Source: Flavobacteriia bacterium (GTDB lineage Bacteria > Bacteroidota > Bacteroidia > Flavobacteriales_D > Crocinitomicaceae). Taken from it: 16,260 nt of DNA. How positions within the stretch are numbered: position 1 is the first letter of the stretch; each line of letters opens with the position of its first letter. This document shows, in pieces, positions 1 through 8,193 of this stretch. The stretch spans positions 1-16,260 of the forward strand of contig RFQF01000020.1 of NCBI GenBank assembly GCA_009925805.1, read 5' to 3'. The notes beneath the pieces are model-generated. The model worked only from the letters and a program-made list of their open reading frames with translations, searched no databases and was not told the DNA's origin. The position numbers and the translations under genes were made by a program.

Positions 1-76
1 AGCGGTTTCTAAAGATGAAGCAGAAGGTTTGAAAAAAGCACTTGAGGAGGCAGGAGCCGAAGTTGAAGTCAAGTAA
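1..76 (+). CDS. rplL: 50S ribosomal protein L7/L12, C-terminal end (partial)
   Basis: Only the last 24 codons lie in the window, ending in TAA at 74-76. They read AVSKDEAEGLKKALEEAGAE followed by VEVK, the typical end of the L7/L12 C-terminal domain (the last helix and strand, which in this family help recruit translation factors to the ribosomal stalk). The gene starts upstream of the window. Its place directly before rpoB is the standard bacterial rplJL-rpoBC order and supports the call. Confidence 0.93.
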   Translation, partial: AVSKDEAEGLKKALEEAGAEVEVK

Positions 77-91
77 TTTATTGTTTTTTTT

Positions 92-133
92 ACAGGATAG
101 GCAACCGTTTCTCGGGGGCCTTATCCTGTTTTT
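92..133 (+). terminator. Hairpin with T-run in the rplL-rpoB gap (attenuator-like)
   Basis: ACAGGATA (92-99) pairs perfectly with TATCCTGT (122-129). The stem extends by GGC (100-102) with GCC (118-120), leaving T121 bulged. A small inner stem CCG/CGG (105-107 with 113-115) is possible in the loop. A run of five T (129-133) follows. This is the shape of an intrinsic terminator, yet it sits inside the expected rplL-rpoBC transcription unit. By analogy with the partial attenuator between these genes in E. coli, it may let only part of the transcripts continue into rpoBC. That role is inferred. Confidence 0.7.
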
Positions 134-172
134 GTGCGTTGTTTCTTTTTTTTAACTTAATATCTTATCCCC

Positions 173-3151
173 TTGGCAACTCAAAGCAATTCTAAAAGAA
201 TTAATTTTGCCTCCAGTGCTAATAAGTTCGACTACCCCGACTTTTTGGAGGTTCAATTGAAATCGTTTCAAGAGTTTTTTCAACTTGAAACGACGCCTGA
301 AAATCGTGAAAGTGAAGGACTATTCAAAGTGTTCTCCGAGAATTTTCCAATCACCGACACAAGAAATCAATTCGTTCTTGAGTTTTTGGATTATTTCATT
401 GATCCACCTCGTTACTCCATCGAAGAATGTATCGACCGTGGGTTAACTTACAGCTTGCCGCTTAAGGCAAAATTAAAATTGTATTGTACAGATCCGGACC
501 ACGAGGATTTTGAAACCATTGTACAAGACGTGTATTTAGGAACCATCCCCTACATGACTCCGAAAGGATCCTTTGTGGTAAACGGAGCAGAGCGTGTAAT
601 TGTTTCCCAATTGCACAGGTCCCCGGGCGTGTTTTTTGGGCATTCGCGCCATGCCAATGGAACGAAATTATATTCCGCGAGAATCATTCCTTTTAAAGGT
701 TCTTGGATGGAATTTGCTACCGACATTAACAGCGTTATGTACGCTTACATTGACCGAAAGAAAAAATTGCCGCTTACTACCCTTTTTCGAGCTATGGGCT
801 ATGAAACGGACAAAGATATTTTGGAAATTTTCGGTTTAGCGGATGAAGTGAAAATCGCCAAATCGACCCTTAAAAAATTAGTAGGGCGTAGATTGGCAGC
901 ACGATTACTAAAAACCTGGATTGAAGATTTTGTGGATGAAGACACAGGGGAGGTCGTTTCTATGGAAAGAAATGAAGTAATCCTCGAACGCGAATTGCTT
1001 ATCGGGGAAGAACACCTGGACGCTATTTTAGAGTGCGGTGCCAAATCTTTGATTCTGCATCGGGAAAATGCCAATGCTACCGATTATACCATTATCTATA
1101 ATACACTCCAAAAGGATTCAACCAACTCCGAAAAAGAAGCTATTGAATACATCTACCGTCAATTAAGAAATGCTGATGCACCCGACTTTGAAACCGCAAA
1201 AGGAGTTTTTGAAAAACTTTTCTTTTCGGATACCCGCTATGATTTAGGAGAAGTAGGACGCTACCGAATCAATAAAAAACTTAAAATCAATCCTGATGAA
1301 GATTCCCGTGTCCTAACAAAAGAAGATATCATCCAAATCGTTAAATACCTTATCGAACTCATTAATTCTAAAGCGGATATTGATGATATCGACCACTTGT
1401 CGAACCGACGTGTAAGAACGGTAGGAGAACAATTATATGCCCAGTTTGGGGTAGGTTTAGCCCGAATGGCTCGAACCATTCGTGAACGCATGAATGTGCG
1501 TGATAACGAAGTGTTTACCCCGATTGACCTCATCAATGCCAAGACCTTAAGCTCCGTGATTAATTCCTTCTTTGGAACGAATCAGCTTTCCCAGTTCATG
1601 GATCAAACCAATCCTTTAGCAGAGGTAACCCACAAACGCAGGTTGTCCGCGCTAGGACCTGGTGGACTTTCGCGTGAACGTGCCGGTTTTGAAGTGCGTG
1701 ATGTACATTATACCCATTATGGGCGTTTGTGCACCATTGAAACTCCGGAAGGACCGAACATCGGATTGATTTCTTCCCTTTGCGTTTACGCGAAAGTGAA
1801 TAAACTTGGATTCATCGAAACACCTTACCGAAAAATTGACCAAGGAAAAGTAGATTTCACTGGAAACCCAATTTATTTGGCAGCGGAAGAAGAAGATGGG
1901 AAAACTATTGCCCAAGCAAATGCCAAAATGGATGATAAAGGAAATTTCTTGACGGATTTAGTTAAAGCCCGATGTGAAGGAGATTTCCCCTTGGTGAGTC
2001 CAAAAGAATTGCAATTGATGGATGTTGGAGCAAACCAAATTGCTTCGATTGCCGCTTCCTCGATTCCGTTCCTTGAGCATGACGATGCGAACCGCGCTTT
2101 GATGGGATCGAACATGCAGCGTCAAGCAGTCCCGCTCCTTAAACCCCATTCTCCCATCGTTGGAACTGGAATTGAAGAGTTGGTGGCACGTGATTCTCGC
2201 GTGTTGATCAATGCGGAAGGAGATGGACAAATTGAATATGTTGATGCGAATGAGATAATCATTCGCTACGATTGGAATGAGGAAGATAAATTGGTCTCGT
2301 TCGAAAGTGAGGTCAAATCCTACGCGCTTACCAAATTCACAAAAACAAACCAAAGTACCTGCATCAACCTTAAGCCTATCGTATCGAAAGGCGATCGCGT
2401 TACCAAGGGTCAAGTGCTTTGCGAAGGATATGCTACCCAGAATGGAGAATTGGCGCTTGGTCAAAATTTGAAGGTGGCCTTCATGCCTTGGAAAGGATAT
2501 AACTTTGAAGATGCGATAGTGATTTCGGAGAAAATTGTCCGCGATGACGTCTTTACTTCCATCCATATCGATGAGTATTCTCTGGAAGTGCGCGACACCA
2601 AACGAGGTACCGAAGAACTAACTTCCGATATTCCTAATGTCAGTGAAGAAGCAACCAAAGATTTGGACGAAAATGGATTGATACGCATTGGTGCCGAAAT
2701 TCGAGAAGGAGATATTTTAATCGGAAAAATTACACCCAAAGGGGAAACCGATCCTTCTCCGGAAGAACGTTTACTGCGCGCCATCTTTGGAGATAAAGCA
2801 GGTGACGTAAAAGATGCTTCCTTAAAAGCCGGGCCTTCCCTAAGAGGTACCGTGATTGATAAACGGCTGTTCTCACGCGCAACCAAAGACCGAAAGTCTA
2901 AATCCCAGGATAAGCCCATTTTAGATACCTTGGATACTGAGTATAACAAAGACTACAGCGAGCTAAAAGAGATGCTTGTTGAAAAGTTAATGGTGATTCT
3001 TGGAGAGCAAAAATCAGCCGGGGTTTTCAATAATTTCCGCGAGGAATTAATTAAAAAAGGAACCAAATTTACCGCGAAAGCATTATTGGCGCTTGATTTT
3101 ACCATCGTAAACCCAATGAATTGGTCTTCAGATGAGAAAATCAACCAATAA
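173..3151 (+). CDS. rpoB: RNA polymerase beta subunit, N-terminal part of a broken gene
   Basis: This encodes about the first 992 residues of the beta subunit, which forms one side of the RNA polymerase active-site cleft. The start is TTG at 173: the frame has a stop at 158-160 and no ATG in between, and the N-terminus (ATQSNSKRINFASS then YPDFLEVQLKSFQEFF) fits Bacteroidota RpoB. The rifampicin region is intact and looks sensitive: S473, Q474, D477, H487, R490 and S492 match E. coli S512, Q513, D516, H526, R529 and S531. ETPEGPNIG lies at 523-531. The frame is good up to NWSSDEKINQ and then meets TAA at 3149-3151. Family homology continues one frame over from 3150 after a gap of about 54 residues. 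Typical Bacteroidota RpoB has about 1,270 residues; the two parts here sum to about 1,214. There is no Shine-Dalgarno site. Confidence 0.95.
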   Translation: MATQSNSKRINFASSANKFDYPDFLEVQLKSFQEFFQLETTPENRESEGLFKVFSENFPITDTRNQFVLEFLDYFIDPPRYSIEECIDRGLTYSLPLKAKLKLYCTDPDHEDFETIVQDVYLGTIPYMTPKGSFVVNGAERVIVSQLHRSPGVFFGHSRHANGTKLYSARIIPFKGSWMEFATDINSVMYAYIDRKKKLPLTTLFRAMGYETDKDILEIFGLADEVKIAKSTLKKLVGRRLAARLLKTWIEDFVDEDTGEVVSMERNEVILERELLIGEEHLDAILECGAKSLILHRENANATDYTIIYNTLQKDSTNSEKEAIEYIYRQLRNADAPDFETAKGVFEKLFFSDTRYDLGEVGRYRINKKLKINPDEDSRVLTKEDIIQIVKYLIELINSKADIDDIDHLSNRRVRTVGEQLYAQFGVGLARMARTIRERMNVRDNEVFTPIDLINAKTLSSVINSFFGTNQLSQFMDQTNPLAEVTHKRRLSALGPGGLSRERAGFEVRDVHYTHYGRLCTIETPEGPNIGLISSLCVYAKVNKLGFIETPYRKIDQGKVDFTGNPIYLAAEEEDGKTIAQANAKMDDKGNFLTDLVKARCEGDFPLVSPKELQLMDVGANQIASIAASSIPFLEHDDANRALMGSNMQRQAVPLLKPHSPIVGTGIEELVARDSRVLINAEGDGQIEYVDANEIIIRYDWNEEDKLVSFESEVKSYALTKFTKTNQSTCINLKPIVSKGDRVTKGQVLCEGYATQNGELALGQNLKVAFMPWKGYNFEDAIVISEKIVRDDVFTSIHIDEYSLEVRDTKRGTEELTSDIPNVSEEATKDLDENGLIRIGAEIREGDILIGKITPKGETDPSPEERLLRAIFGDKAGDVKDASLKAGPSLRGTVIDKRLFSRATKDRKSKSQDKPILDTLDTEYNKDYSELKEMLVEKLMVILGEQKSAGVFNNFREELIKKGTKFTAKALLALDFTIVNPMNWSSDEKINQ

Positions 3152-3818
3152 AATGGCCGGTCGTCACGGAAATAAGGGAATCGTCGCCAACATCGTTCGT
3201 CCGGAAGATATGCCGTTCTTGGCCGATGGAACACCCGTTGACATCGTTCTAAATCCGCTTGGAGTACCTTCAAGGATGAACTTAGGTCAAATTTATGAAA
3301 CAGTGCTTGGATGGGCCGGTGAAAAATTAGGCGTCAAGTTCGCTACCCCGATTTTTGATGGGGCGCACCCCGATGAAATCGATGAGTATTGTGAAAAGGC
3401 AGGAGTTCCTAAATCAGGAAAAGTCTTTTTGCAAGACGGAGGCACAGGAGAAACGTTCGATCAACCTGCTACGGTTGGGGTAATCTATATGTTGAAACTT
3501 TCTCACATGGTGGACGACAAAATGCACGCTCGTTCGATCGGACCTTATTCACTCATTACGCAACAACCCCTTGGTGGAAAAGCGCAGTTCGGTGGACAGC
3601 GTTTTGGAGAAATGGAGGTTTGGGCGATTGAGGCCTTTGGCGCTGCGAACATTTTACAAGAATTATTGACTGTTAAATCAGATGATGTAATGGGTCGAGC
3701 CAAAGCCTATGAAGCGATTGTAAAAGGAGATAATATTCCAGAACCTGGAATACCCGAATCTTTCAACGTACTGCTTCACGAGCTCAAAGGGTTGTGCCTT
3801 AATGTGTCCATGGATTAA
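3132..3818 (+). CDS. rpoB: RNA polymerase beta subunit, C-terminal part of a broken gene
   Basis: Homology to RpoB resumes at Lys 3150-3152 with KMAGRHGNKGIVANIVRPED and runs to the normal C-terminus (ELKGLCLNVSMD, stop 3816-3818), giving about 222 conserved residues. An in-frame ATG at 3132 exists, but its first six codons only re-read the end of the upstream part in another frame, so it is not credible as a native start. The segment keeps the Lys equivalent to E. coli K1073 and the His of KMHARSIGPYS equivalent to H1237, plus the GGKAQFGGQRFGEMEVWA segment that packs against beta'. Missing just before it is the stretch that in other RpoB proteins reads roughly PGV..KVY.A.KRK...GD, with the catalytic Lys1065. 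rpoC follows after 23 bases, as usual. Confidence 0.93.
   Translation: MRKSTNKMAGRHGNKGIVANIVRPEDMPFLADGTPVDIVLNPLGVPSRMNLGQIYETVLGWAGEKLGVKFATPIFDGAHPDEIDEYCEKAGVPKSGKVFLQDGGTGETFDQPATVGVIYMLKLSHMVDDKMHARSIGPYSLITQQPLGGKAQFGGQRFGEMEVWAIEAFGAANILQELLTVKSDDVMGRAKAYEAIVKGDNIPEPGIPESFNVLLHELKGLCLNVSMD
3140..3155 (+). other. rpoB: rpoB deletion and frameshift junction
   Basis: The upstream frame reads GAT GAG AAA ATC AAC CAA and then TAA. The downstream frame reads AAT AAA ATG GCC GGT. The break lies within a base or two of 3149. The frame change requires a loss of 3n+2 bases. Aligning from memory to E. coli beta (DEEKQNQ at the left edge, GDKMAGRH at the right) suggests about 54 missing codons, so roughly 160 bases. 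No repeat able to explain a slippage deletion is visible at the junction, though the lost sequence cannot be inspected. Confidence 0.85.
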
Positions 3819-3841
3819 TTAATTTAAGAAAAGAATATACA

Positions 3842-6800
3842 ATGGCGTTTAAAAAAGAAGCCCCAAAAAACCAAAGCAGTTTTAATAAAATCACCATTTC
3901 TTTGGCGTCGCCAGAGGTGATATTGGAACAATCAAGCGGCGAGGTTTTGAAACCTGAAACCATTAACTACCGGACCTACAAACCGGAGCGTGATGGGTTG
4001 TTCTGTGAGCGAATTTTTGGCCCAGTCAAAGATTACGAATGCCACTGCGGAAAATATAAACGCATTCGCTACAAAGGAATCATTTGCGACCGATGCGGTG
4101 TAGAAGTTACCGAAAAGAAGGTTCGTAGAGAACGTATGGGGCATATTGCCTTGGTGGTTCCGGTGGCACACATTTGGTATTTTCGTTCGTTGCCGAATAA
4201 AATCGGTTACCTACTCGGAATTCCAACCAAAAAGTTGGACCAGATTATTTACTACGAACGTTATGTGGTTATTCAAGAAGGGTTGGCGAATAGCATCGAA
4301 GGGGTAAATCTCAAAAAGTTTGATTTTCTTTCCGAAGAAGATTACCTCGATCTTATTGATAACCCTGCACTGAAAGACAACCATTATTTGGAGGATACCG
4401 ACCCCAATAAATTCGTGGCGAAAATGGGTGCAGAGGCCATGTACGATCTTTTAAAAGATTTAGATCTGAACAAACTGTCCAATGAATTGCGCGTTGCTGC
4501 GGAAACGGAAACCTCGGTGCAACGTAAAAACGAAGCCCTTAAGCGCCTCCAAGTGGTTGAAGCTATGCGTGAATCCCAAACGCGTATTGACAACCGGCCG
4601 GAATGGATGATCGTTAAAGTTGTTCCAGTTATTCCACCCGAATTACGTCCTTTAGTTCCGCTTGATGGAGGTCGTTTCGCGACTTCAGATTTGAACGATC
4701 TTTACCGAAGGGTAATCATTCGAAACAATCGTTTGAAGCGGTTAATTGAAATTAAAGCGCCGGAAGTTATTTTAAGAAATGAAAAACGCATGCTTCAGGA
4801 AGCTGTGGATTCTCTTTTCGATAACTCGCGCAAGTCCAGTGCGGTAAAAACCGAGTCCAATCGCGCACTGAAATCCCTTTCCGATTCCTTGAAAGGAAAA
4901 CAAGGGCGTTTCCGTCAAAACCTCCTTGGAAAAAGGGTGGATTATTCTGCGCGTTCTGTAATTGTCGTTGGACCCGATCTTAAATTGCATGAATGCGGTT
5001 TACCTAAAGACATGGCTGCCGAGTTATACAAGCCGTTCATCATTCGAAAGATGATTGAACGAGGGATTGTGAAAACCGTAAAATCAGCCAAGAAAATTGT
5101 CGACAAAAAAGAGCCGGTAGTTTGGGATATTCTAGAGAATGTTTTGAAAGGCCACCCGGTCCTTCTAAACCGTGCTCCAACGCTTCACCGTTTAGGAATA
5201 CAAGCGTTTCAACCGAAGTTAATTGAAGGAAAAGCCATTCGACTTCACCCGCTGGTTACGACCGCTTTTAACGCCGATTTCGACGGTGACCAAATGGCGG
5301 TGCATTTGCCTTTGGGGAATGCAGCTATCCTAGAGGCACAGCTACTTATGCTGGCTTCACACAACATTCTGAATCCTGCCAACGGTGCGCCTATCGCTGT
5401 TCCATCCCAGGACATGGTACTTGGTCTGTATTACATGACCAAAGGGAAAGTTTCCACCGATACGGAATTGGTAAAGGGTGAAGGAAAAACCTTTTATTCT
5501 CCGGAGGAAGTAATTATTGCTTACAATGAGAAAAAATTGGATTTGCATGCGCCCATCAAGGTGAAATCCTACGATCTCAACGAACAAGGTGTACCCGTGT
5601 TGAAAATGATAGAAACCACCTGCGGTCGCGTATTGTTCAACGAGAAAGTACCACGTGAAGCAGGATTCATTAACGATGTATTGACCAAAAAAGCGCTTCG
5701 CGATATTATCGGAGAGGTTCTTAAGGTTTCAGGAACCTCGCGAACAGCCCAATTTTTGGACGAAATCAAAAGTCTTGGGTATAGCATGGCCTTCAAAGGA
5801 GGACTTTCCTTTAATTTGGATAACATCATTGTTCCTAAACAAAAAGCGGAATTGGTAGCGAAAGCAGAGGCGGAGGTTTCCGATGTTATGGAAAATTATC
5901 GTCAGGGATTCATTACCAACAATGAACGATATAACCAAATCATTGATATTTGGACTCATACCAATTCCCGGTTAACACAAACCTTGATGGATCAACTGAA
6001 AAACGATCGTCAAGGGTTCAATCCAATTTACATGATGTTTGACTCCGGTGCTCGGGGGTCACGCGAACAGATCCGGCAGCTTTCAGGTATGAGGGGCTTA
6101 ATGGCTAAACCTCAAAAATCGGGAGCCTCAGCCCAAGAAATTATTGAAAACCCAATACTTTCGAATTTCAAAGAAGGGCTATCCATTCTGGAGTACTTCA
6201 TCTCCACCCACGGTGCTCGAAAAGGTCTTGCAGATACGGCCTTGAAAACCGCGGATGCGGGTTATTTGACCCGACGATTAGTGGATGTAGCTCAAGATGT
6301 GGTCATCAATTCGCAAGATTGCGGAACGTTACGAGGAATTGTGGCAACGGCACTTCGTAAAAATGATGAGATCATAGAGCCACTCTATGACCGTATCCTC
6401 GGTCGTACCACGGTACATGACGTTTATGAACCTGAATCCGACCGTAAGATTGTCAGTAGCGGAGACTTAATCACAGAAGATGTCGCTAAAGACATTGAGC
6501 GTTCCGGCATCGAGGAGGTAGAAATTCGCTCTGTACTTACCTGTGAAATGCGAAAAGGAGTGTGTGCAAAATGCTATGGTAGAAACCTTTCTACCCACCG
6601 TCCAACCCAAATCGGGGACGCGGTTGGGGTAATAGCTGCTCAATCCATCGGTGAGCCAGGTACCCAGTTAACTCTTCGTACTTTCCACGTTGGGGGTACA
6701 GCTTCCAACATTGCCGATAGTTCGGACATCAAAGCAAAACATAGCGGAAAATTAGAGTTTGAAGAATTAAGAACGATTGATTTTAAAGGTGCCGACGGTG

Positions 6801-8146
6801 CCGATAGAACCATTGTGGTTGGTCGTTCAGGGGAAGTTCGTGTAATCGATGAAAAAACAGGAGTTGTCCTTATGAACGGGAACATTCCTTATGGATCTGA
6901 CTTAATGATTCAAGGAAAAACCAGCATTAAAAAGGGCGAAGTAATTTGTAAATGGGACCCGTACAATGCCCTAATAATCACTGAGGTTAAAGGAAAAGTG
7001 GTGTTCAAGGATATGGACCCAGGAATTACGTACCGAGAAGAATTAGATGAGCAAACCGGTTACGACCGCATCGTGATTATCGAGTCACGCGACAAACGTA
7101 AAAATCCAGCAATTCAAATCGTTGATCCAAAAGAAAAAACGAAAGAAGCGCTAAGGGAATATTCATTGCCAGTTGGTGCAAACGTAGTTGTGAAGCATGG
7201 AGAAGCGGTGGAAGCAGGGATTACGTTAGTAAAAATCCCAAGAACATCAGGTAAATCCGGAGATATCACCGGAGGATTACCGCGTGTTACGGAACTTTTC
7301 GAAGCAAGGAACCCGTCCAATCCGGCGGTGGTTTCTGAAATTGACGGTACTGCCACGTTTGGTGCGATTAAACGAGGAAACAAGGAAATTATCATTACTG
7401 CTAAAACGGGGGAAACGAAGAAATACCTCGTCCCACTTTCTAAACACATTCTCGTACAACAAAATGACTTTGTTCGCGCTGGAAGTCCACTTTCGGATGG
7501 CGCCATTACACCGAACGACATTTTGAATATTGAAGGTCCCACCAAAGTTCAGGAGTATATTGTAAATGAAATCCAAGAGGTATACCGTTTACAAGGGGTG
7601 AAGATTAACGATAAGCACTTCGAAGTAATCGTTCGACAAATGATGCTTAAAGCGGAAATTATCGATGCTGGAGATACAAAATACTTAGAAGGCCAATCGA
7701 TTCATAAAGCGGACATCATGGAAGCGAATGATGCTTTGTACGGTATGATGTTCGTGCGAGACGCAGGGGACTCCACCGAAGTTGAAGCTGGTCAGATTAT
7801 TTCTGTTAGAAAGTTTCGCGATGAAAATTCTCGCCTAAAACGCGAGGACAAAAAGTTGATCGAAGCGCGTGAGGCTAATCCAGCAACTTCAACGCCGTTA
7901 CTTCAAGGAATTACACGAGCCTCCTTGCAAACCCAATCGTTCATATCCGCAGCTTCCTTCCAGGAAACCACCAAAGTATTGAACGAAGCGGCCATTTCTG
8001 GTAAGGAAGATCATTTACTTGGATTAAAAGAAAACGTGATTGTTGGTCACCTAATTCCTGCGGGAACGGGTGTTAGAGCCTTCCAAAAAATGATCGTAGG
8101 TTCCAAAGAAGTGATGGAAAAACTTACGCAAAACAACGAAGAATAA
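3842..8146 (+). CDS. rpoC: RNA polymerase beta' subunit
   Basis: A full-length beta' of 1,434 residues, normal for Bacteroidota. It carries the catalytic centre of RNA polymerase. The Mg-binding motif NADFDGD is at residues 477-483, with the three catalytic aspartates at 479, 481 and 483. The N-terminal zinc ribbon uses C67, C69, C82 and C85. The second zinc site uses C827, C901, C908 and C911. The bridge-helix and trigger-loop regions are recognisable, including GARKGLADTALKTADAGYLT and, further on, AAQSIGEPGTQLTLRTFH. The ATG at 3842 gives the expected N-terminus (MAFKKEA, then the SPEVI segment) and has an A-rich upstream region instead of a Shine-Dalgarno site. It is co-transcribed with rpoB 23 bases upstream. 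Nothing in the reading frame is broken, in contrast to rpoB. Confidence 0.98.
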   Translation: MAFKKEAPKNQSSFNKITISLASPEVILEQSSGEVLKPETINYRTYKPERDGLFCERIFGPVKDYECHCGKYKRIRYKGIICDRCGVEVTEKKVRRERMGHIALVVPVAHIWYFRSLPNKIGYLLGIPTKKLDQIIYYERYVVIQEGLANSIEGVNLKKFDFLSEEDYLDLIDNPALKDNHYLEDTDPNKFVAKMGAEAMYDLLKDLDLNKLSNELRVAAETETSVQRKNEALKRLQVVEAMRESQTRIDNRPEWMIVKVVPVIPPELRPLVPLDGGRFATSDLNDLYRRVIIRNNRLKRLIEIKAPEVILRNEKRMLQEAVDSLFDNSRKSSAVKTESNRALKSLSDSLKGKQGRFRQNLLGKRVDYSARSVIVVGPDLKLHECGLPKDMAAELYKPFIIRKMIERGIVKTVKSAKKIVDKKEPVVWDILENVLKGHPVLLNRAPTLHRLGIQAFQPKLIEGKAIRLHPLVTTAFNADFDGDQMAVHLPLGNAAILEAQLLMLASHNILNPANGAPIAVPSQDMVLGLYYMTKGKVSTDTELVKGEGKTFYSPEEVIIAYNEKKLDLHAPIKVKSYDLNEQGVPVLKMIETTCGRVLFNEKVPREAGFINDVLTKKALRDIIGEVLKVSGTSRTAQFLDEIKSLGYSMAFKGGLSFNLDNIIVPKQKAELVAKAEAEVSDVMENYRQGFITNNERYNQIIDIWTHTNSRLTQTLMDQLKNDRQGFNPIYMMFDSGARGSREQIRQLSGMRGLMAKPQKSGASAQEIIENPILSNFKEGLSILEYFISTHGARKGLADTALKTADAGYLTRRLVDVAQDVVINSQDCGTLRGIVATALRKNDEIIEPLYDRILGRTTVHDVYEPESDRKIVSSGDLITEDVAKDIERSGIEEVEIRSVLTCEMRKGVCAKCYGRNLSTHRPTQIGDAVGVIAAQSIGEPGTQLTLRTFHVGGTASNIADSSDIKAKHSGKLEFEELRTIDFKGADGADRTIVVGRSGEVRVIDEKTGVVLMNGNIPYGSDLMIQGKTSIKKGEVICKWDPYNALIITEVKGKVVFKDMDPGITYREELDEQTGYDRIVIIESRDKRKNPAIQIVDPKEKTKEALREYSLPVGANVVVKHGEAVEAGITLVKIPRTSGKSGDITGGLPRVTELFEARNPSNPAVVSEIDGTATFGAIKRGNKEIIITAKTGETKKYLVPLSKHILVQQNDFVRAGSPLSDGAITPNDILNIEGPTKVQEYIVNEIQEVYRLQGVKINDKHFEVIVRQMMLKAEIIDAGDTKYLEGQSIHKADIMEANDALYGMMFVRDAGDSTEVEAGQIISVRKFRDENSRLKREDKKLIEAREANPATSTPLLQGITRASLQTQSFISAASFQETTKVLNEAAISGKEDHLLGLKENVIVGHLIPAGTGVRAFQKMIVGSKEVMEKLTQNNEE

Positions 8147-8166
8147 TACGTTTTTCTGCAAATTAT

Positions 8167-8193
8167 AATCCCGCTTCGGCGGGATTTTTTTTT
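8167..8193 (+). terminator. Rho-independent terminator of rpoBC
   Basis: An 8-bp perfect stem, AATCCCGC (8167-8174) with GCGGGATT (8179-8186), is closed by the stable TTCG tetraloop and followed by nine T (8185-8193). It lies 20 bases after the rpoC stop and touches the stop codon of recG on the opposite strand. On the minus strand the stem is followed only by a mixed A/T stretch, so it is a weaker stop for recG. Confidence 0.95.

Noticed and set aside
1958..2566. A 202-codon open frame on the minus strand within rpoB, along with others (2461-2949, 7114-7545, 11652-12071).
   Set aside because: Each lies fully inside a well-conserved gene on the other strand and shows no recognisable domain, so they are shadows of the real coding frame.
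3100..3200. An intein, intron or insertion element interrupting rpoB.
   Set aside because: Sequence is missing, not added. No inserted bases lie between the two conserved flanks.
3132..3818. The C-terminal rpoB part as a natural, separately translated subunit.
   Set aside because: The ATG at 3132 re-reads upstream coding sequence in another frame, and the join lacks about 54 conserved residues including a catalytic lysine. A natural split would keep them on one side.
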